Source of the DNA: JBHIDJ01 sp046760105 | GTDB lineage: Bacteria > Pseudomonadota > Gammaproteobacteria > Acidiferrobacterales > SPGG2 | Reading direction: 5' to 3' | Length of the DNA: 49,678 nt | NCBI GenBank assembly: GCA_046760105.1 | Contig: JBHIDJ010000010.1 | Span: forward strand, 1 to 49,678 | Shown here: piece by piece, positions 15,327-24,379 of the stretch | Layout of the letters: each line of letters opens with the position of its first letter | Numbering within the stretch: position 1 is the stretch's first letter | Program-made: the position numbers and the translations under genes | Notes under the pieces: generated by a model | What the model was told of the DNA's origin: nothing | The model's database searches: none | What the model saw: the letters and a program-made list of their open reading frames with translations, nothing else

Positions 15327-15895
15327 CCGTACACCCCTTCCCCACTGGCTCTCAGACGACCGAGTAAAACGAAACGCGTAACGGCTACGCGGCGGCCGCA
15401 GCGTGGAAGGGGCACGTGTTTCAGTGTTAAACCCCTCTCACAGATCAGGCCTCTGAGGCCTCGCTAGACGCGACGTGTAGCGCACACACAAACAGGGTGT
15501 TTCCGACAACCCAAGTGGGATTCAAGCGACGGCCGTGGTCCTAGAGACCGACCCGGTAGACGGATGGCCGCACAAGGGCTAAGCCTTGCCACAGCCCCGA
15601 ACGGGAGGCGCGATACGAATACCGCCGGCTAACACACCAGTCCGTGTGCCATGCCTTTTCCGTATCCCATGCTACGCCTAGCAGGTTTTGTACCAACCCC
15701 CCGAGTCGTATAAGCCATTGAATCATATGGACCTCGAGGCCTGGGAGGCGACTGGCGGGAACGTCGGGTGTCAGTTGGAAAACCCTTATGGACACCGTTC
15801 GCCGAATACGGCTCGGCAAAACAAATCCCGCAACCTGTTCGCGGTGCTTCTGGCTATGCCGGGGGGTGGAGGAAACGAAGGAAAAAGAGGGGGCC
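15327..15895. other. Intergenic stretch, no gene recognised
   Basis: About 570 bases between the small CPEHG protein gene and the subtilase gene. Frames exist on both strands but none has a ribosome site, signal peptide or family motif I recognise. A short perfect palindrome, AGGCCTCTGAGGCCT, occurs near 15447-15461. Confidence 0.45.
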
Positions 15896-18250
15896 CTATC
15901 GGCTGCGATGCGTTGCCGCCTCCGAGGTTTGGTCATCCACTAAATGCTTGCTCAACGCAACCAGCGGGGTCAGTCCCGCGCGCACAAGCGAGCGAAGAAA
16001 CTCACGCTCACGGATGTAATCCGCGGCCGCTGGGCCGTAACGGTAGTAGAACGTCACGAAGGCGCGGCCGATGCGATTGGGCAATAGATACTCGTCCCTA
16101 AAAGCGCGCAGATAGCGCACTTCCTTGACCATGGGGCTGCCGTAGGCGGCCGTCGCGACAAAACAACTACTACTACTGCTGCTGCTCACCGATGCCGCCG
16201 GTAGCGCGTTGACGACAGAGATGGTGACGTCATCGTCGGTGGTAATGGCCACGTTCTCCGCATCCGTGGCGGTGAATGTCACCACATAATCACCCACCGG
16301 ATCGGCATTGGGCCACTCAAACACGCCAGTCGCTGTGTCAAACGTCGCCCCCGCCGGTACACCGTCCGCGCTCAGCATTGGCGTTGTCCCGTTCCCATCC
16401 GTAGTCGAAACGGTAAAGGTCAGCGTGTTCCCCACCAACACCAATTGATCGGCAATAGCCATAACCGGTGGCACGTTGTTCAAGGTCACATTCACCGAAC
16501 TGGTGTTGCTCAGCCCCCCATCGTCAGTGATCGTCAAGGCAAAGGTAAGCACGGTACCCGCGGCACCATTAGGTGCGGTAAAGCTCGCTGTCGGCGTGTT
16601 GGCGCCAGACAACGTCGCTTCAGGGCCGACGGTCTGTGTCCAGCTATGATTGACCAGCGTCGCCGGTGTACTCGCACTGCTGCCACTGCCATCGAGCGTG
16701 ACCAGCGTTCCGGGATCGACGGGTTGGTTCGCACCGGCATCCGCCGTTGGGTTAGTCATGTTGGCTGCCGACTGAACGGCCAATGCGGCATCTAGAATGC
16801 CCGCACCACAGATGCTCGTCGTGCATGTCGCCGTGGGAAACGTGCGCGCCGTTGCCTGCAGTTTCTGTAGTACCTGCGTCGGCGTGAGAGCGCCGTTTGC
16901 AGAAAGCATCAGCGAAACCACGCCGCAGACATGGGGTGTCGCCATGCTGGTGCCCGCGAGACGATCAAAGATATTGTCATTCATGGCGTCCGGGTCCCCG
17001 CTATCGTGCGTCGATAGCACACCATTAATATTTACGGGTGTGTCGCCACCAGGCGCTGCAATTTCAATGGTGTTGCCGAAATTCGTATAAAATGCCCTGC
17101 CGCCGTTACGATCAGTCGCAGCTACCGTGATGACACCGGCGCAACTCGCGGGAAAAAAGCCAGCGGCGTCTGCAGAATCATTGCCGGCCGCCACGACAAC
17201 GACCTTACCGGCAGCGACGATCTGGTCAACGGCGCTCTGCATGGTCGGGCCGCATGTGCCTATTCCACGGAGACTAAGATTCAGTACGTCCGCTTCGTCA
17301 GCACTCGGAATATCGGCAATCCCTGTTACAGAAAAGCCCGCTGCCCAAAGCATCCCATCGATGATATCCGAGGCAAAACCACCACACCGGCCTAATACGC
17401 GCACCGGTAGTATGCGCGAGTTCCAGTTGATCCCCGCAACCCCAACACCATTGTGTGTCAGGGCACCAACGGTGCCGGCCACATGGGTCCCGTGCCAGGT
17501 GCTGGGCTCGGCGCGCGACCCAACAAAGCAATCGTTGGCGACAACCCCATCGCCCGGATCGGTTGGATCGTTATCGCGGCCGTCATTGTCTTTGGCCATG
17601 AAAAATCCGCCTCCCAAATCTTCTGACACAAAGTCATACCCTGGAACCACACGTCCCTCGGTATCGAGGATGTCGCCGTCGATATCCGTATGAGGCAAAA
17701 GCCCTGTATCGATGATGGCGACGACGATATTCGCGTCACCCATCGTCGTATTCCAGGCATCAGGCAGGTTAATGCCGCCGACCTCCGTGGCCGGATCGAG
17801 GTGGTGCCACTGATTGTGGTTAAGAAAAAGCGGATCATCAGGAGGTGCCATAAGGTGGGCAGCCGGGCGCACTATTCGATCAGGCTCCGCATATTCCACA
17901 TCCGGATCGGCGGCCAGTCGCTCGGCGATCGCGGCCGCCTCGGTGACCGTCATTCGGTGTGGAAGCTTGAGTACCTGGGTCCCGCCGGCCATCGCGCGAA
18001 AGTGAGACAGCGTCGCCCGCGCCACGGTACTCAAAGCGTGCACCCGGGCGGGAGCCATCGCACGAGTTTGCGCGTCCGCCTTCGACCCGCGGAGCTTGAC
18101 GATTAGTCTGTTGGTGTAATTGCTGAACTCTTGGCCAGACGAGATACCGCTTTCCTTTCCGCCCGCAAAAATCAAAACGGATTGCCCCAGACACAACCAG
18201 AGCGCCAGTGCACCGTGTAACCCAACATAGAAGATTGATCGTATTTCCAA
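15896..18250 (-). CDS. Secreted S8 subtilase with PKD-like repeats and CFI-box C-terminus
   Basis: A 784-residue exported serine protease. In order: signal peptide; I9-type prodomain (RLIVKLRG to DVEYAEPDR, about residues 45-125); S8 catalytic domain with AIIDTG (Asp near 179), WHGTHVAGT (His near 253) and AGTSMATPHVCG (Ser near 433). After this come Ig/PKD- and cadherin-like domains (ADAGANQPVDPGTLVTLDGS; ATGVFEWPNADPVGDYVV). A seven-Ser linker leads into CFVATAAYGSPMVKEVRYLR at about 696, followed by a roughly 75-residue helical, basic C-terminal region. The last part is the CFI-box-CTERM type of putative sorting domain. A Cys at its head suggests lipid or covalent attachment, which is inference. 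A separate I9-like lipoprotein gene lies 13 bases upstream. Confidence 0.92.
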   Translation of the reverse strand: MEIRSIFYVGLHGALALWLCLGQSVLIFAGGKESGISSGQEFSNYTNRLIVKLRGSKADAQTRAMAPARVHALSTVARATLSHFRAMAGGTQVLKLPHRMTVTEAAAIAERLAADPDVEYAEPDRIVRPAAHLMAPPDDPLFLNHNQWHHLDPATEVGGINLPDAWNTTMGDANIVVAIIDTGLLPHTDIDGDILDTEGRVVPGYDFVSEDLGGGFFMAKDNDGRDNDPTDPGDGVVANDCFVGSRAEPSTWHGTHVAGTVGALTHNGVGVAGINWNSRILPVRVLGRCGGFASDIIDGMLWAAGFSVTGIADIPSADEADVLNLSLRGIGTCGPTMQSAVDQIVAAGKVVVVAAGNDSADAAGFFPASCAGVITVAATDRNGGRAFYTNFGNTIEIAAPGGDTPVNINGVLSTHDSGDPDAMNDNIFDRLAGTSMATPHVCGVVSLMLSANGALTPTQVLQKLQATARTFPTATCTTSICGAGILDAALAVQSAANMTNPTADAGANQPVDPGTLVTLDGSGSSASTPATLVNHSWTQTVGPEATLSGANTPTASFTAPNGAAGTVLTFALTITDDGGLSNTSSVNVTLNNVPPVMAIADQLVLVGNTLTFTVSTTDGNGTTPMLSADGVPAGATFDTATGVFEWPNADPVGDYVVTFTATDAENVAITTDDDVTISVVNALPAASVSSSSSSSCFVATAAYGSPMVKEVRYLRAFRDEYLLPNRIGRAFVTFYYRYGPAAADYIREREFLRSLVRAGLTPLVALSKHLVDDQTSEAATHRSR
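16166..16186 (-). repeat. In-frame triplet run encoding a poly-Ser linker
   Basis: Seven consecutive Ser codons, read on the minus strand as AGC three times then AGT four times. They join the last Ig-like domain to the CFI-box region. Being a triplet tract, length changes would alter linker length without shifting the frame. Confidence 0.8.
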
Positions 18251-18263
18251 CGACTACGCTCTG

Positions 18264-18686
18264 CTATTGCGACAACTGATGGCGAAGGATCCGATCCTGC
18301 TCCACATAAAGCACATCACTTCGTTGCTCCAATCGCTTTATCACATCTGCCAGTTGTTCTGGGGTCGACAGCCCCTCAACGCTAAATACGTGTGCCCCGG
18401 TGGATATTGGGCGCAAGTAAACAAGCGATGCGCCTGCGCTCTGCGACAGCTTTTTCACGAAAGCTGATTTCGAGGGATCGGTGCTAACCCCCGTAAACTT
18501 GACAATAATCCTCGCCTTCATCGGGATCATCGTCGGCACATTTTGCGTTGACTCAGCCGTAACCGTGCTGGTTTCCGGCTGCACGCACCCTACCATCGAC
18601 AGCAGACAACAAACGCCAAGGCAACGTCGGAAACAGTGACGAACCACTCTGTTGCTGGTGAGGTAGGAAATCCGTGCTCTGGGCAT
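18264..18686 (-). CDS. I9-like subtilase propeptide lipoprotein
   Basis: A 140-residue protein with an N-terminal hydrophobic stretch ending in a lipobox-like MVGC (about residues 31-34). After a Ser/Thr-rich spacer it carries a single domain, RIIVKFTG ... GASLVYLRPISTGAHVFSVEG ... LADVIKRLEQRSDVLYVEQDR. The pattern 'riIVkf...v..l......dVeyvEpdr' is the inhibitor I9 / subtilisin prodomain fold, present here without a protease. It ends 13 bases before the subtilase start, so the two are almost certainly cotranscribed. The subtilase already has its own prodomain, making this a second, membrane-anchored copy. It could act as chaperone or inhibitor in trans. Confidence 0.75.
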   Translation of the reverse strand: MPRARISYLTSNRVVRHCFRRCLGVCCLLSMVGCVQPETSTVTAESTQNVPTMIPMKARIIVKFTGVSTDPSKSAFVKKLSQSAGASLVYLRPISTGAHVFSVEGLSTPEQLADVIKRLEQRSDVLYVEQDRILRHQLSQ

Positions 18687-18880
18687 TGCTATGGGGCAAA
18701 CTACGGGATGAGACGCGGCTAAGTCGCTTAACCTTTCACAGTAAACCTACCCGAACGAGGCGTTTATGTAAACTTCCAGCACGCCCGCTGGCTACGGACA
18801 CTGGATAGACGGCTCATTCAAGCCGCGTACCGGTCTGCATGCGACGAAGAGTGGGCGCTTACAGGGAGTGCACACAGCTT

Positions 18881-19918
18881 TTATTTCTCAACGGGCAGGT
18901 GTTTATCGTTCCAGTCCAGCATTCCGCCCTTTAGATTCGAGACGTGCTGAAAGCCGATACCGGTAAGTATGGCGGCAGCCGTCGTGCTGCGCACCCCAGC
19001 CCGACAGATGGCGATGATCGTTTTGTTTCTGTAGGCCTCCAATTCATCCGCCCGTTGGCTTAAATCCTTAAGCGGGATGAGCACGCTCCCTGGAATATGG
19101 CCTAGCTCTCCTTCATACTCTTCTGCTTCGCGCACATCGAGTAACAGCGGGGCATGAACACTACGGAGCTCAGTGTGAACCTCCTCCGGCATAAGTTGTC
19201 GAACCTGACTTAACTCCGCCAATCCAGGGAAGGCCGCGCGATCATCTTCGATCGCGCTCTGATTCGGTTGCAACACCTCTTGTATCTTATCCGGCAGCGG
19301 AAAGTTAATACTATTCATCAGATCGATATATTCTTCTCGACTACGACCGGATACGCGTGGATTATACTGCTTCTCCTCGCCGATGGTTGATTGCGTGTTT
19401 CCCCGGTAATCGTGTCCCGGAAAGATCAATGTCTCATCTGGGAGTGTAAACAATTTCTTTGTAATCGCGTCGTACTGTTGACCCGCATCGCCACCGGCAA
19501 AATCGGCCCGCCCGGTTCCGCGGATCAAGATGACATCTCCTGTGAATACACGATCGCCGCTATACAGGCTAACGCTGTCTGGTGTGTGGCCGGGCGTATA
19601 GAGCACTTGTAATTCGACATCACCGATAGCAATCGTATCGTCATCGTCAACGTGTTCATCAACGCGCGGGACCGGTGCACGCCGATGCATGATTAGCCTG
19701 GCTCCGACCAGTCGTTGCAGCTCGAAACAGCCGGTAGCATGGTCGGCATGCGTGTGGGTATCTATGACCGTATCGAGCGTTAGTCGGCAGTAAGCAAGGT
19801 AGGCAAGGTAACGCTCGATGTTGGTCTTCACGGGATCGATCAATAGCGCTTTGTGCGTACGCCCGCAGGCTACGAGATACGTCTTACATTGCGTGCCGTT
19901 GAGCTCTTGAAAAATCAT
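18881..19918 (-). CDS. Persulfide dioxygenase-rhodanese fusion (ETHE1-like)
   Basis: A 345-residue two-domain protein from ATG at 19918, with GAGGGTGAG upstream. Residues 1-230 are an MBL-fold domain of the ETHE1 type, with DTHTHADHATG near residues 54-64, YTPGHTPDSVS, FTGDVILIRGTGRADF and FPGHDYRG. Residues 245-345 are a rhodanese domain with LLLDVREAEEY, HIPGSVLIPL and the catalytic Cys in ICRAGVRST near residue 304. Such fusions oxidise glutathione persulfide to sulfite and move sulfane sulfur to thiosulfate, detoxifying sulfide-derived sulfur. It fits with the sox genes. An operator-like AT-rich palindrome lies 138 bases upstream. Confidence 0.92.
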   Translation of the reverse strand: MIFQELNGTQCKTYLVACGRTHKALLIDPVKTNIERYLAYLAYCRLTLDTVIDTHTHADHATGCFELQRLVGARLIMHRRAPVPRVDEHVDDDDTIAIGDVELQVLYTPGHTPDSVSLYSGDRVFTGDVILIRGTGRADFAGGDAGQQYDAITKKLFTLPDETLIFPGHDYRGNTQSTIGEEKQYNPRVSGRSREEYIDLMNSINFPLPDKIQEVLQPNQSAIEDDRAAFPGLAELSQVRQLMPEEVHTELRSVHAPLLLDVREAEEYEGELGHIPGSVLIPLKDLSQRADELEAYRNKTIIAICRAGVRSTTAAAILTGIGFQHVSNLKGGMLDWNDKHLPVEK

Positions 19919-20055
19919 CCGTCTCACCCTCGCTTGAGGTTCCGGTCAGACCACCGCAACGACGATATCGCCTACAACCCGGGAAATCGTCAGTCACGCG
20001 ACACAACTAGCATACTCGAACCAAAGAGAGCGAAGCGACACCGAATAGACCATTA

Positions 20056-20071
20056 GAATATCAGTATATTC
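20056..20071. promoter_or_regulatory. AT-rich palindromic operator-like site
   Basis: GAATAT, spacer CAGT, ATATTC: a perfect 6-base inverted repeat. It lies between the divergent persulfide dioxygenase and GGDEF-EAL genes. BigR/SqrR-type ArsR regulators that control persulfide dioxygenase operons bind AT-rich palindromes of this general kind, so such a regulator is a candidate. A 15-base near-copy lies at 6872-6886. Confidence 0.5.
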
Positions 20072-20104
20072 CAATATTTCTTTTGTCTCACCGCCGAAAT
20101 CACT

Positions 20105-20207
20105 AAAAAAACCGCGTCTTGGCACTTTCTGCTCACTTCTTGCGCATCTGTCCGGCCGCCGAAAAACGACGTGTTTGCACTTTCTCCTTAGTTCCTGGGC
20201 GCTTGTG
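20105..20207 (+). repeat. Two imperfect direct repeats with 55-base period
   Basis: The first unit starts AAAAAAACCGCGTCTTGGCA at 20105. The second starts CGAAAAACGACGTGTTTGCA at 20160. About 33 of the first 47 positions match without gaps, including the shared core GCACTTTCT. The repeats sit in the promoter region of the GGDEF-EAL gene, ending about 60 bases before its start. Confidence 0.6.
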
Positions 20208-20220
20208 GCACACAAATTGA
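20206..20220 (+). promoter_or_regulatory. Sigma-54-like promoter element (weak)
   Basis: TGGCAC, five bases, TTGA. This follows the -24/-12 layout TGGCAC-N5-TTGC except that the invariant C of the -12 GC is A. It lies 48 bases upstream of the GGDEF-EAL start codon. The mismatch at a key position makes it doubtful. Confidence 0.25.
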
Positions 20221-20268
20221 ACGGATTCTAAGCGTAGCCCCGGTTTTCCCAGCACGCTGGGGCCAACC

Positions 20269-22830
20269 ATGAGTGGAAACACAACAGTGGATATGCCTGA
20301 GCGCCCCGCAGATTGGTCTGAGTTGTCACGTTTGCGCCTGTTTGAGAACGTTAGTCTCAAATCGGTGCGCACACTACTAGATGCTTGCCCAGTCCGAGAG
20401 GTACGCGCCGATGAGACGATAATCCACGCGGGGCAGTCGAACCATGCCATGTACGTACTGCTGTCCGGCCGACTTCACATACACCTCGATTCCGTCAAAA
20501 GCACGCCGGACGCCATCATAGAGGCAGGTGAAAGTGTGGGCGAACTGTCCGTGCTGGACGAAGAACCGGCGGCCGCTTCTGTCGTCGCCGCGGAGGACGC
20601 TCGTCTGCTAGTCGTGCCGAGAGAAATTTTCTGGCCACTCATCGAAGCATCCCATGGCATTGCTCGCAACCTATTGTTTATCTTGGTACAACGGCTACGA
20701 AGTAACAATTCGGCGATACGCCGGGGGGAGGAACGAGTTCGGCTTCTACTGGAATCAACCGGCGAGGCGATATACGGTGTTGACTCGGACGGCATCTGTA
20801 CCTTTGCCAACCGCGCGTGCTTGCGGATGCTCGGTTACAAGCATGTTCACGAGCTCATCGGCAAGAACATGCATAATCTCATCCATCGTGCCGGGCCAGA
20901 CAACAAAGCCATAGACCAGAAGAACTGTCACCTTTGTCAGGGTTTCCGTGAAAACCGGGACACGCATGTGGATGACGAGACGCTTTGGCGCAAAGATTGC
21001 GCCAGCTTCCCGGCTGAGTGTTGGTCTTCCCCCATCTACCGCGATGGTGAAGTGGTCGGATCGGTTTTTACATTCGTTGACATCGCTGAGCGCAAACGCG
21101 CTCATGCGGAGCGGATAAAACTCTCCAGCGCGATCGAACAGGCGGCGGACTCAATCATCATCACCGGTCGCAACGGGATCATTGAATACGTCAATCCCGC
21201 GTTCGAACAGACAACCGGGTTCAGCCGGGAAGAGTGCTTAGGACGAAAACCCGACTTCCTCAAATCTGGAAGACACGACAAAAGCTTCTATGAACAGATG
21301 TGGAAGACAATCTTTGATGGCCAGGTATTCCGTGATGTTTTCGTGAATCGCAAGAAAACCGGTGATCTCTATTACGAGGAAAAAACCGTTACGCCGTTGA
21401 CCGACGACAACGGAGACATCACGCATTTTATTGCGACCGGCAAAGACATAACGGAACGGATACTGGCTCAAGAGCGAGTGCACTACTTAGTCCATCATGA
21501 TGCCTTGACCGATGTACCGAACCGCAACTTATTAATGGAGCGCCTTGATCAGGCTGTAATGCATGCACACTACCAAGACCATGCTGTGGCCGTGCTGTTT
21601 CTCGATCTAGATCGCTTTAAGGTAATAAACGATACGCTAGGTCATGATGCAGGTGACGAGGTACTGCAGGCAGTATCTGAGCGATTGAGAAACTGTGTGC
21701 GTGCAAATGATACAGTAGCGCGCCTTGGTGGGGACGAGTTTGCTCTCCTGATAACGCATATTGACAAAACCAAAGATATCGCACCTATCGCCCGTGGTAT
21801 TCTTAACGTCTTTTCTCGCCCTTTTAAGCTGAGCGACCGCGAAGTCTTTGTCACTGCGAGCATGGGAATCAGCGTTTACCTAAATGACAGCACCGATGCC
21901 GCTACTCTCTTGAAACACGCCGATATCGCTATGTACCAAGCCAAGGATCAGGGAAAAAATAATTACCGGTTCTACACGTCAGATATGGATGCCAGGACTA
22001 TGGAGCGACTGAATCTTGAGACCGCCTTGCGCCGCGGGCTCGAGCGGCGCGAGTTTCTGCTGCATTATCAGCCAAAGGTGAACCTGGACAGCGGCGAGAT
22101 CATCGGCATGGAGGCTTTGATCCGGTGGCAACGTCCCGAACTGGGACTGGTATCACCACTGGAATTTGTCCCGCTGCTGGAAGAGACCGGACTGATCGTG
22201 CCGGTCGGTGAATGGGTGTTGGAGTCCGCCTGTCAACAGGCGCAAGCGTGGAAAAATGCTGGCATCTTTGTGCCCAACGTTGCCATCAATCTCTCGGCCC
22301 GACAATTCGGCAGCGCGAGCTTACTCGCTGCCATCGATCAGCTCTGCAATGAAGCGGAGCTTGATCCGGAGTTGCTAGAGCTGGAGATAACAGAAAGCGT
22401 TCTGATGACAGAGGGCGATAGCTCTATGGAAACTTTGCAGGCCCTAAAGGGTATGGGGATCAAGCTGGCCATTGACGATTTCGGGACCGGTTATTCGTCC
22501 TTAGCCTACCTTAAGCGCTTTCCTATCGATACTCTGAAGATCGATCGGGCCTTTATCAAAGATCTGCCGACAGACGTGGAAGACGCCGCCATTGTTAGCG
22601 CCGTCATCGCCCTGGCCCAGGGCCTCGGCTTGAACGTTGTCGCCGAAGGAGTCGAAACGCACGAACAATTGCAGTTTCTGCGCTCCAGGCAGTGCGGTGC
22701 CGCACAGGGTTACGTCTTCGGCAGGCCGCTGCCAGCCGAGGAGCTAACGGCACTGCTGCGAACCGAAAAGCCTTTCGAGCTGGTCACATCTCGGACGACC
22801 AGCCGAAGGGAGGCACGCAATTCAGGGTAG
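20269..22830 (+). CDS. CRP-like sensor-PAS-PAS-GGDEF-EAL c-di-GMP protein
   Basis: An 853-residue soluble protein. In order: cyclic-nucleotide-binding-like domain (residues 20-145, with LLSGRLHIHLDS and AGESVGELSVLDEEP); PAS 1 (165-280, with VDDETLWRKDCASFPAE and VTFVDIAERK-like ending); PAS 2 (285-400, ending IATGKDITERI); GGDEF (405-565); EAL (580-830). The GGDEF active site is intact (RLGGDEFAL near 486), with an RxxD inhibitory site (RAND) five residues before it. The EAL motif MEALIRW near 613 and the DDFGTGYSSL loop are also intact. It could both make and degrade c-di-GMP. No effector can be deduced. It stands alone, with tandem direct repeats in its promoter region. Confidence 0.95.
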   Translation: MSGNTTVDMPERPADWSELSRLRLFENVSLKSVRTLLDACPVREVRADETIIHAGQSNHAMYVLLSGRLHIHLDSVKSTPDAIIEAGESVGELSVLDEEPAAASVVAAEDARLLVVPREIFWPLIEASHGIARNLLFILVQRLRSNNSAIRRGEERVRLLLESTGEAIYGVDSDGICTFANRACLRMLGYKHVHELIGKNMHNLIHRAGPDNKAIDQKNCHLCQGFRENRDTHVDDETLWRKDCASFPAECWSSPIYRDGEVVGSVFTFVDIAERKRAHAERIKLSSAIEQAADSIIITGRNGIIEYVNPAFEQTTGFSREECLGRKPDFLKSGRHDKSFYEQMWKTIFDGQVFRDVFVNRKKTGDLYYEEKTVTPLTDDNGDITHFIATGKDITERILAQERVHYLVHHDALTDVPNRNLLMERLDQAVMHAHYQDHAVAVLFLDLDRFKVINDTLGHDAGDEVLQAVSERLRNCVRANDTVARLGGDEFALLITHIDKTKDIAPIARGILNVFSRPFKLSDREVFVTASMGISVYLNDSTDAATLLKHADIAMYQAKDQGKNNYRFYTSDMDARTMERLNLETALRRGLERREFLLHYQPKVNLDSGEIIGMEALIRWQRPELGLVSPLEFVPLLEETGLIVPVGEWVLESACQQAQAWKNAGIFVPNVAINLSARQFGSASLLAAIDQLCNEAELDPELLELEITESVLMTEGDSSMETLQALKGMGIKLAIDDFGTGYSSLAYLKRFPIDTLKIDRAFIKDLPTDVEDAAIVSAVIALAQGLGLNVVAEGVETHEQLQFLRSRQCGAAQGYVFGRPLPAEELTALLRTEKPFELVTSRTTSRREARNSG

Positions 22831-22912
22831 ACGACAAACGCGACAACAAAACAGCTAATGACTGTTCTTGGCCTCAAGTTTCGCCTGAACACGCAACATG
22901 GCAACCGGAGTA

Positions 22913-23461
22913 TTAAATAGGCAGCGCTCCGTCCTGCCCATCTGGGATCTCAAAACGAATTACAGCGTCCGTCATCCAACAGGACGCATAGCGGCCGCTT
23001 TTCTGCTTGGAAAGCGAGAAAAAGTATGTCGTGCGCCCGCCGTCCCGACCGGTTAAGATGACCAGTTGCACTGCCCTATTGCCTTCCAGGTGGATTTCCC
23101 CATACTCGGCGTGGCGATGATTGAGCATGGGACGATAAACGGGGTTGCGCACAAGCTGAATAAAGCGTTTGAGCGGACCGGTCGTGCTTTTGTTGGCCGG
23201 CGAAGCAAAGCGAAAAGCAACCTCAATCCCGGCATTTGCGTACGGAACATCCGCTTCACCAAGCGCCTCGATCTGAATACGCACCACCTCTGCCGGTGAT
23301 AGCTCCGGGGTGGGTTGCAGCAAACCGCGGTCGGACTCTTTTACATCGGCTACCGGCAGCGGGCTCATTATGACCGATGTCTCGCCGGCTTGTGCTTCTA
23401 TCCAACAAGCACTCAGAAACAGCATGGCAGCAACCACCAACTTGAGAGGCGATCTCTTCAC
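22913..23461 (-). CDS. DUF4864-like lipoprotein
   Basis: About 182 residues from GTG at 23461 (a TTG two codons upstream is also possible). The leader KRSPLKLVVAAMLFLSACW has a lipobox-like LSAC, so it is probably a lipoprotein; an alternative signal peptidase I site is AQA-GE. The mature part has SPAEVVRIQIEALG, FRFASPANKSTTGPLKRFIQ and NRAVQLVILTGRDGGRTTYFF, which match the DUF4864 domain. Function is unknown. It is convergent with the GGDEF-EAL gene and divergent from the HAD gene. Confidence 0.8.
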   Translation of the reverse strand: MKRSPLKLVVAAMLFLSACWIEAQAGETSVIMSPLPVADVKESDRGLLQPTPELSPAEVVRIQIEALGEADVPYANAGIEVAFRFASPANKSTTGPLKRFIQLVRNPVYRPMLNHRHAEYGEIHLEGNRAVQLVILTGRDGGRTTYFFSLSKQKSGRYASCWMTDAVIRFEIPDGQDGALPI

Positions 23462-23562
23462 GCACAATATCCTCTAAAATTTGTCCAAACAGATCTTCGC
23501 TGTGGCGCCCAGTTAGTATATCTTAGATCAGAGCGGCACATATATACGTCGACCACGCGAGA

Positions 23563-24267
23563 ATGCAACGTCCAAGGCCTATTAAAGCCATCACTTTTGA
23601 CCTCGACGGTACGCTATGGGATGTTGAGCCCGTACTCGTCGAAGCCGAACAGAAACTGCATGAGTGGTTCAGTCGCTATTACCCCTCGCTCGCACAGACG
23701 TTCTCGATCGACGATATGCGGGAGCTGCGCCGGGAGCTGGCGGATTCCAATCCGAACCTGCGTCACGACGTGACGGAGTTGCGCAAGCGGTCGATCAGAC
23801 TTGCGGCCAACGACGTAGGGGTTGATCCTCGTATCTCTGAGCAGGCATTCGAGATTTTCATGCACCACCGCAACCAGGTTGAACTGTATAAAGATGTGCG
23901 TCCGGTGTTAGCGCGTCTACGCATGCGCTTTACGCTTTGCTCTCTCACCAACGGTAATGCCGACATCGAACAAATCGGTCTCGGACAGTTATTCCATTAC
24001 TCGCTATCAGCAGCCGACGTTGGTGCTGCAAAACCGGAACCTGCTATGTTCATAGAAATATGCCAGCGGGCGGGCGTGCTCCCCGAGGAGACGGTCCACG
24101 TGGGTGATGAGCCAGAGACAGATATCGCTGGTGCCAGCGCGGCTGGCTTTCGGACGATCTGGGTAAACCGCAAGCACACCACCTGGGATCACGAGTGGCG
24201 ACCGCAAGCGGAGGTTACGTCATTGGACGAGTTGGAGACGATACTTGTATCTTGGCGCGCCCAGTAA
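23563..24267 (+). CDS. HAD family hydrolase (subfamily IA)
   Basis: A 234-residue haloacid-dehalogenase-like phosphatase. Motif I is FDLDGTLWD (residues 12-20), with the two catalytic aspartates. Motif II is CSLTNGN, and motifs III/IV are AKPEPAMF and VHVGDEPETDIAGA. The cap region after motif I is helical, as in YigB/YjjG-type enzymes that act on small phosphorylated metabolites such as FMN or nucleotides. The C-terminal RTIWVNRKHTTWDHEWRP and DELETIL segments are also typical. The exact substrate cannot be read from sequence. It is a single gene ending at a hairpin shared with the convergent Cache gene. Confidence 0.9.
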   Translation: MQRPRPIKAITFDLDGTLWDVEPVLVEAEQKLHEWFSRYYPSLAQTFSIDDMRELRRELADSNPNLRHDVTELRKRSIRLAANDVGVDPRISEQAFEIFMHHRNQVELYKDVRPVLARLRMRFTLCSLTNGNADIEQIGLGQLFHYSLSAADVGAAKPEPAMFIEICQRAGVLPEETVHVGDEPETDIAGASAAGFRTIWVNRKHTTWDHEWRPQAEVTSLDELETILVSWRAQ

Positions 24268-24379
24268 TGCAGCCTCAGGTGGCTACGACCGTATCAACAC
24301 GCATACCGACTGATTGTCAGCGTTCCGACCGACAACGGACGACTTATGCGTTCGCGCCCTACATCCTAGTGGCACTTAA

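Noticed and set aside
15541..15936. 131-residue protein on the minus strand
   Set aside because: It overlaps the subtilase 3' end, has no ribosome site and shows no family features.
20105..20135. Sigma-54 promoter at TTGGCACTTTCTGCT
   Set aside because: The GG to GC spacing is 8 rather than 10 bases, so it cannot be a -24/-12 promoter.
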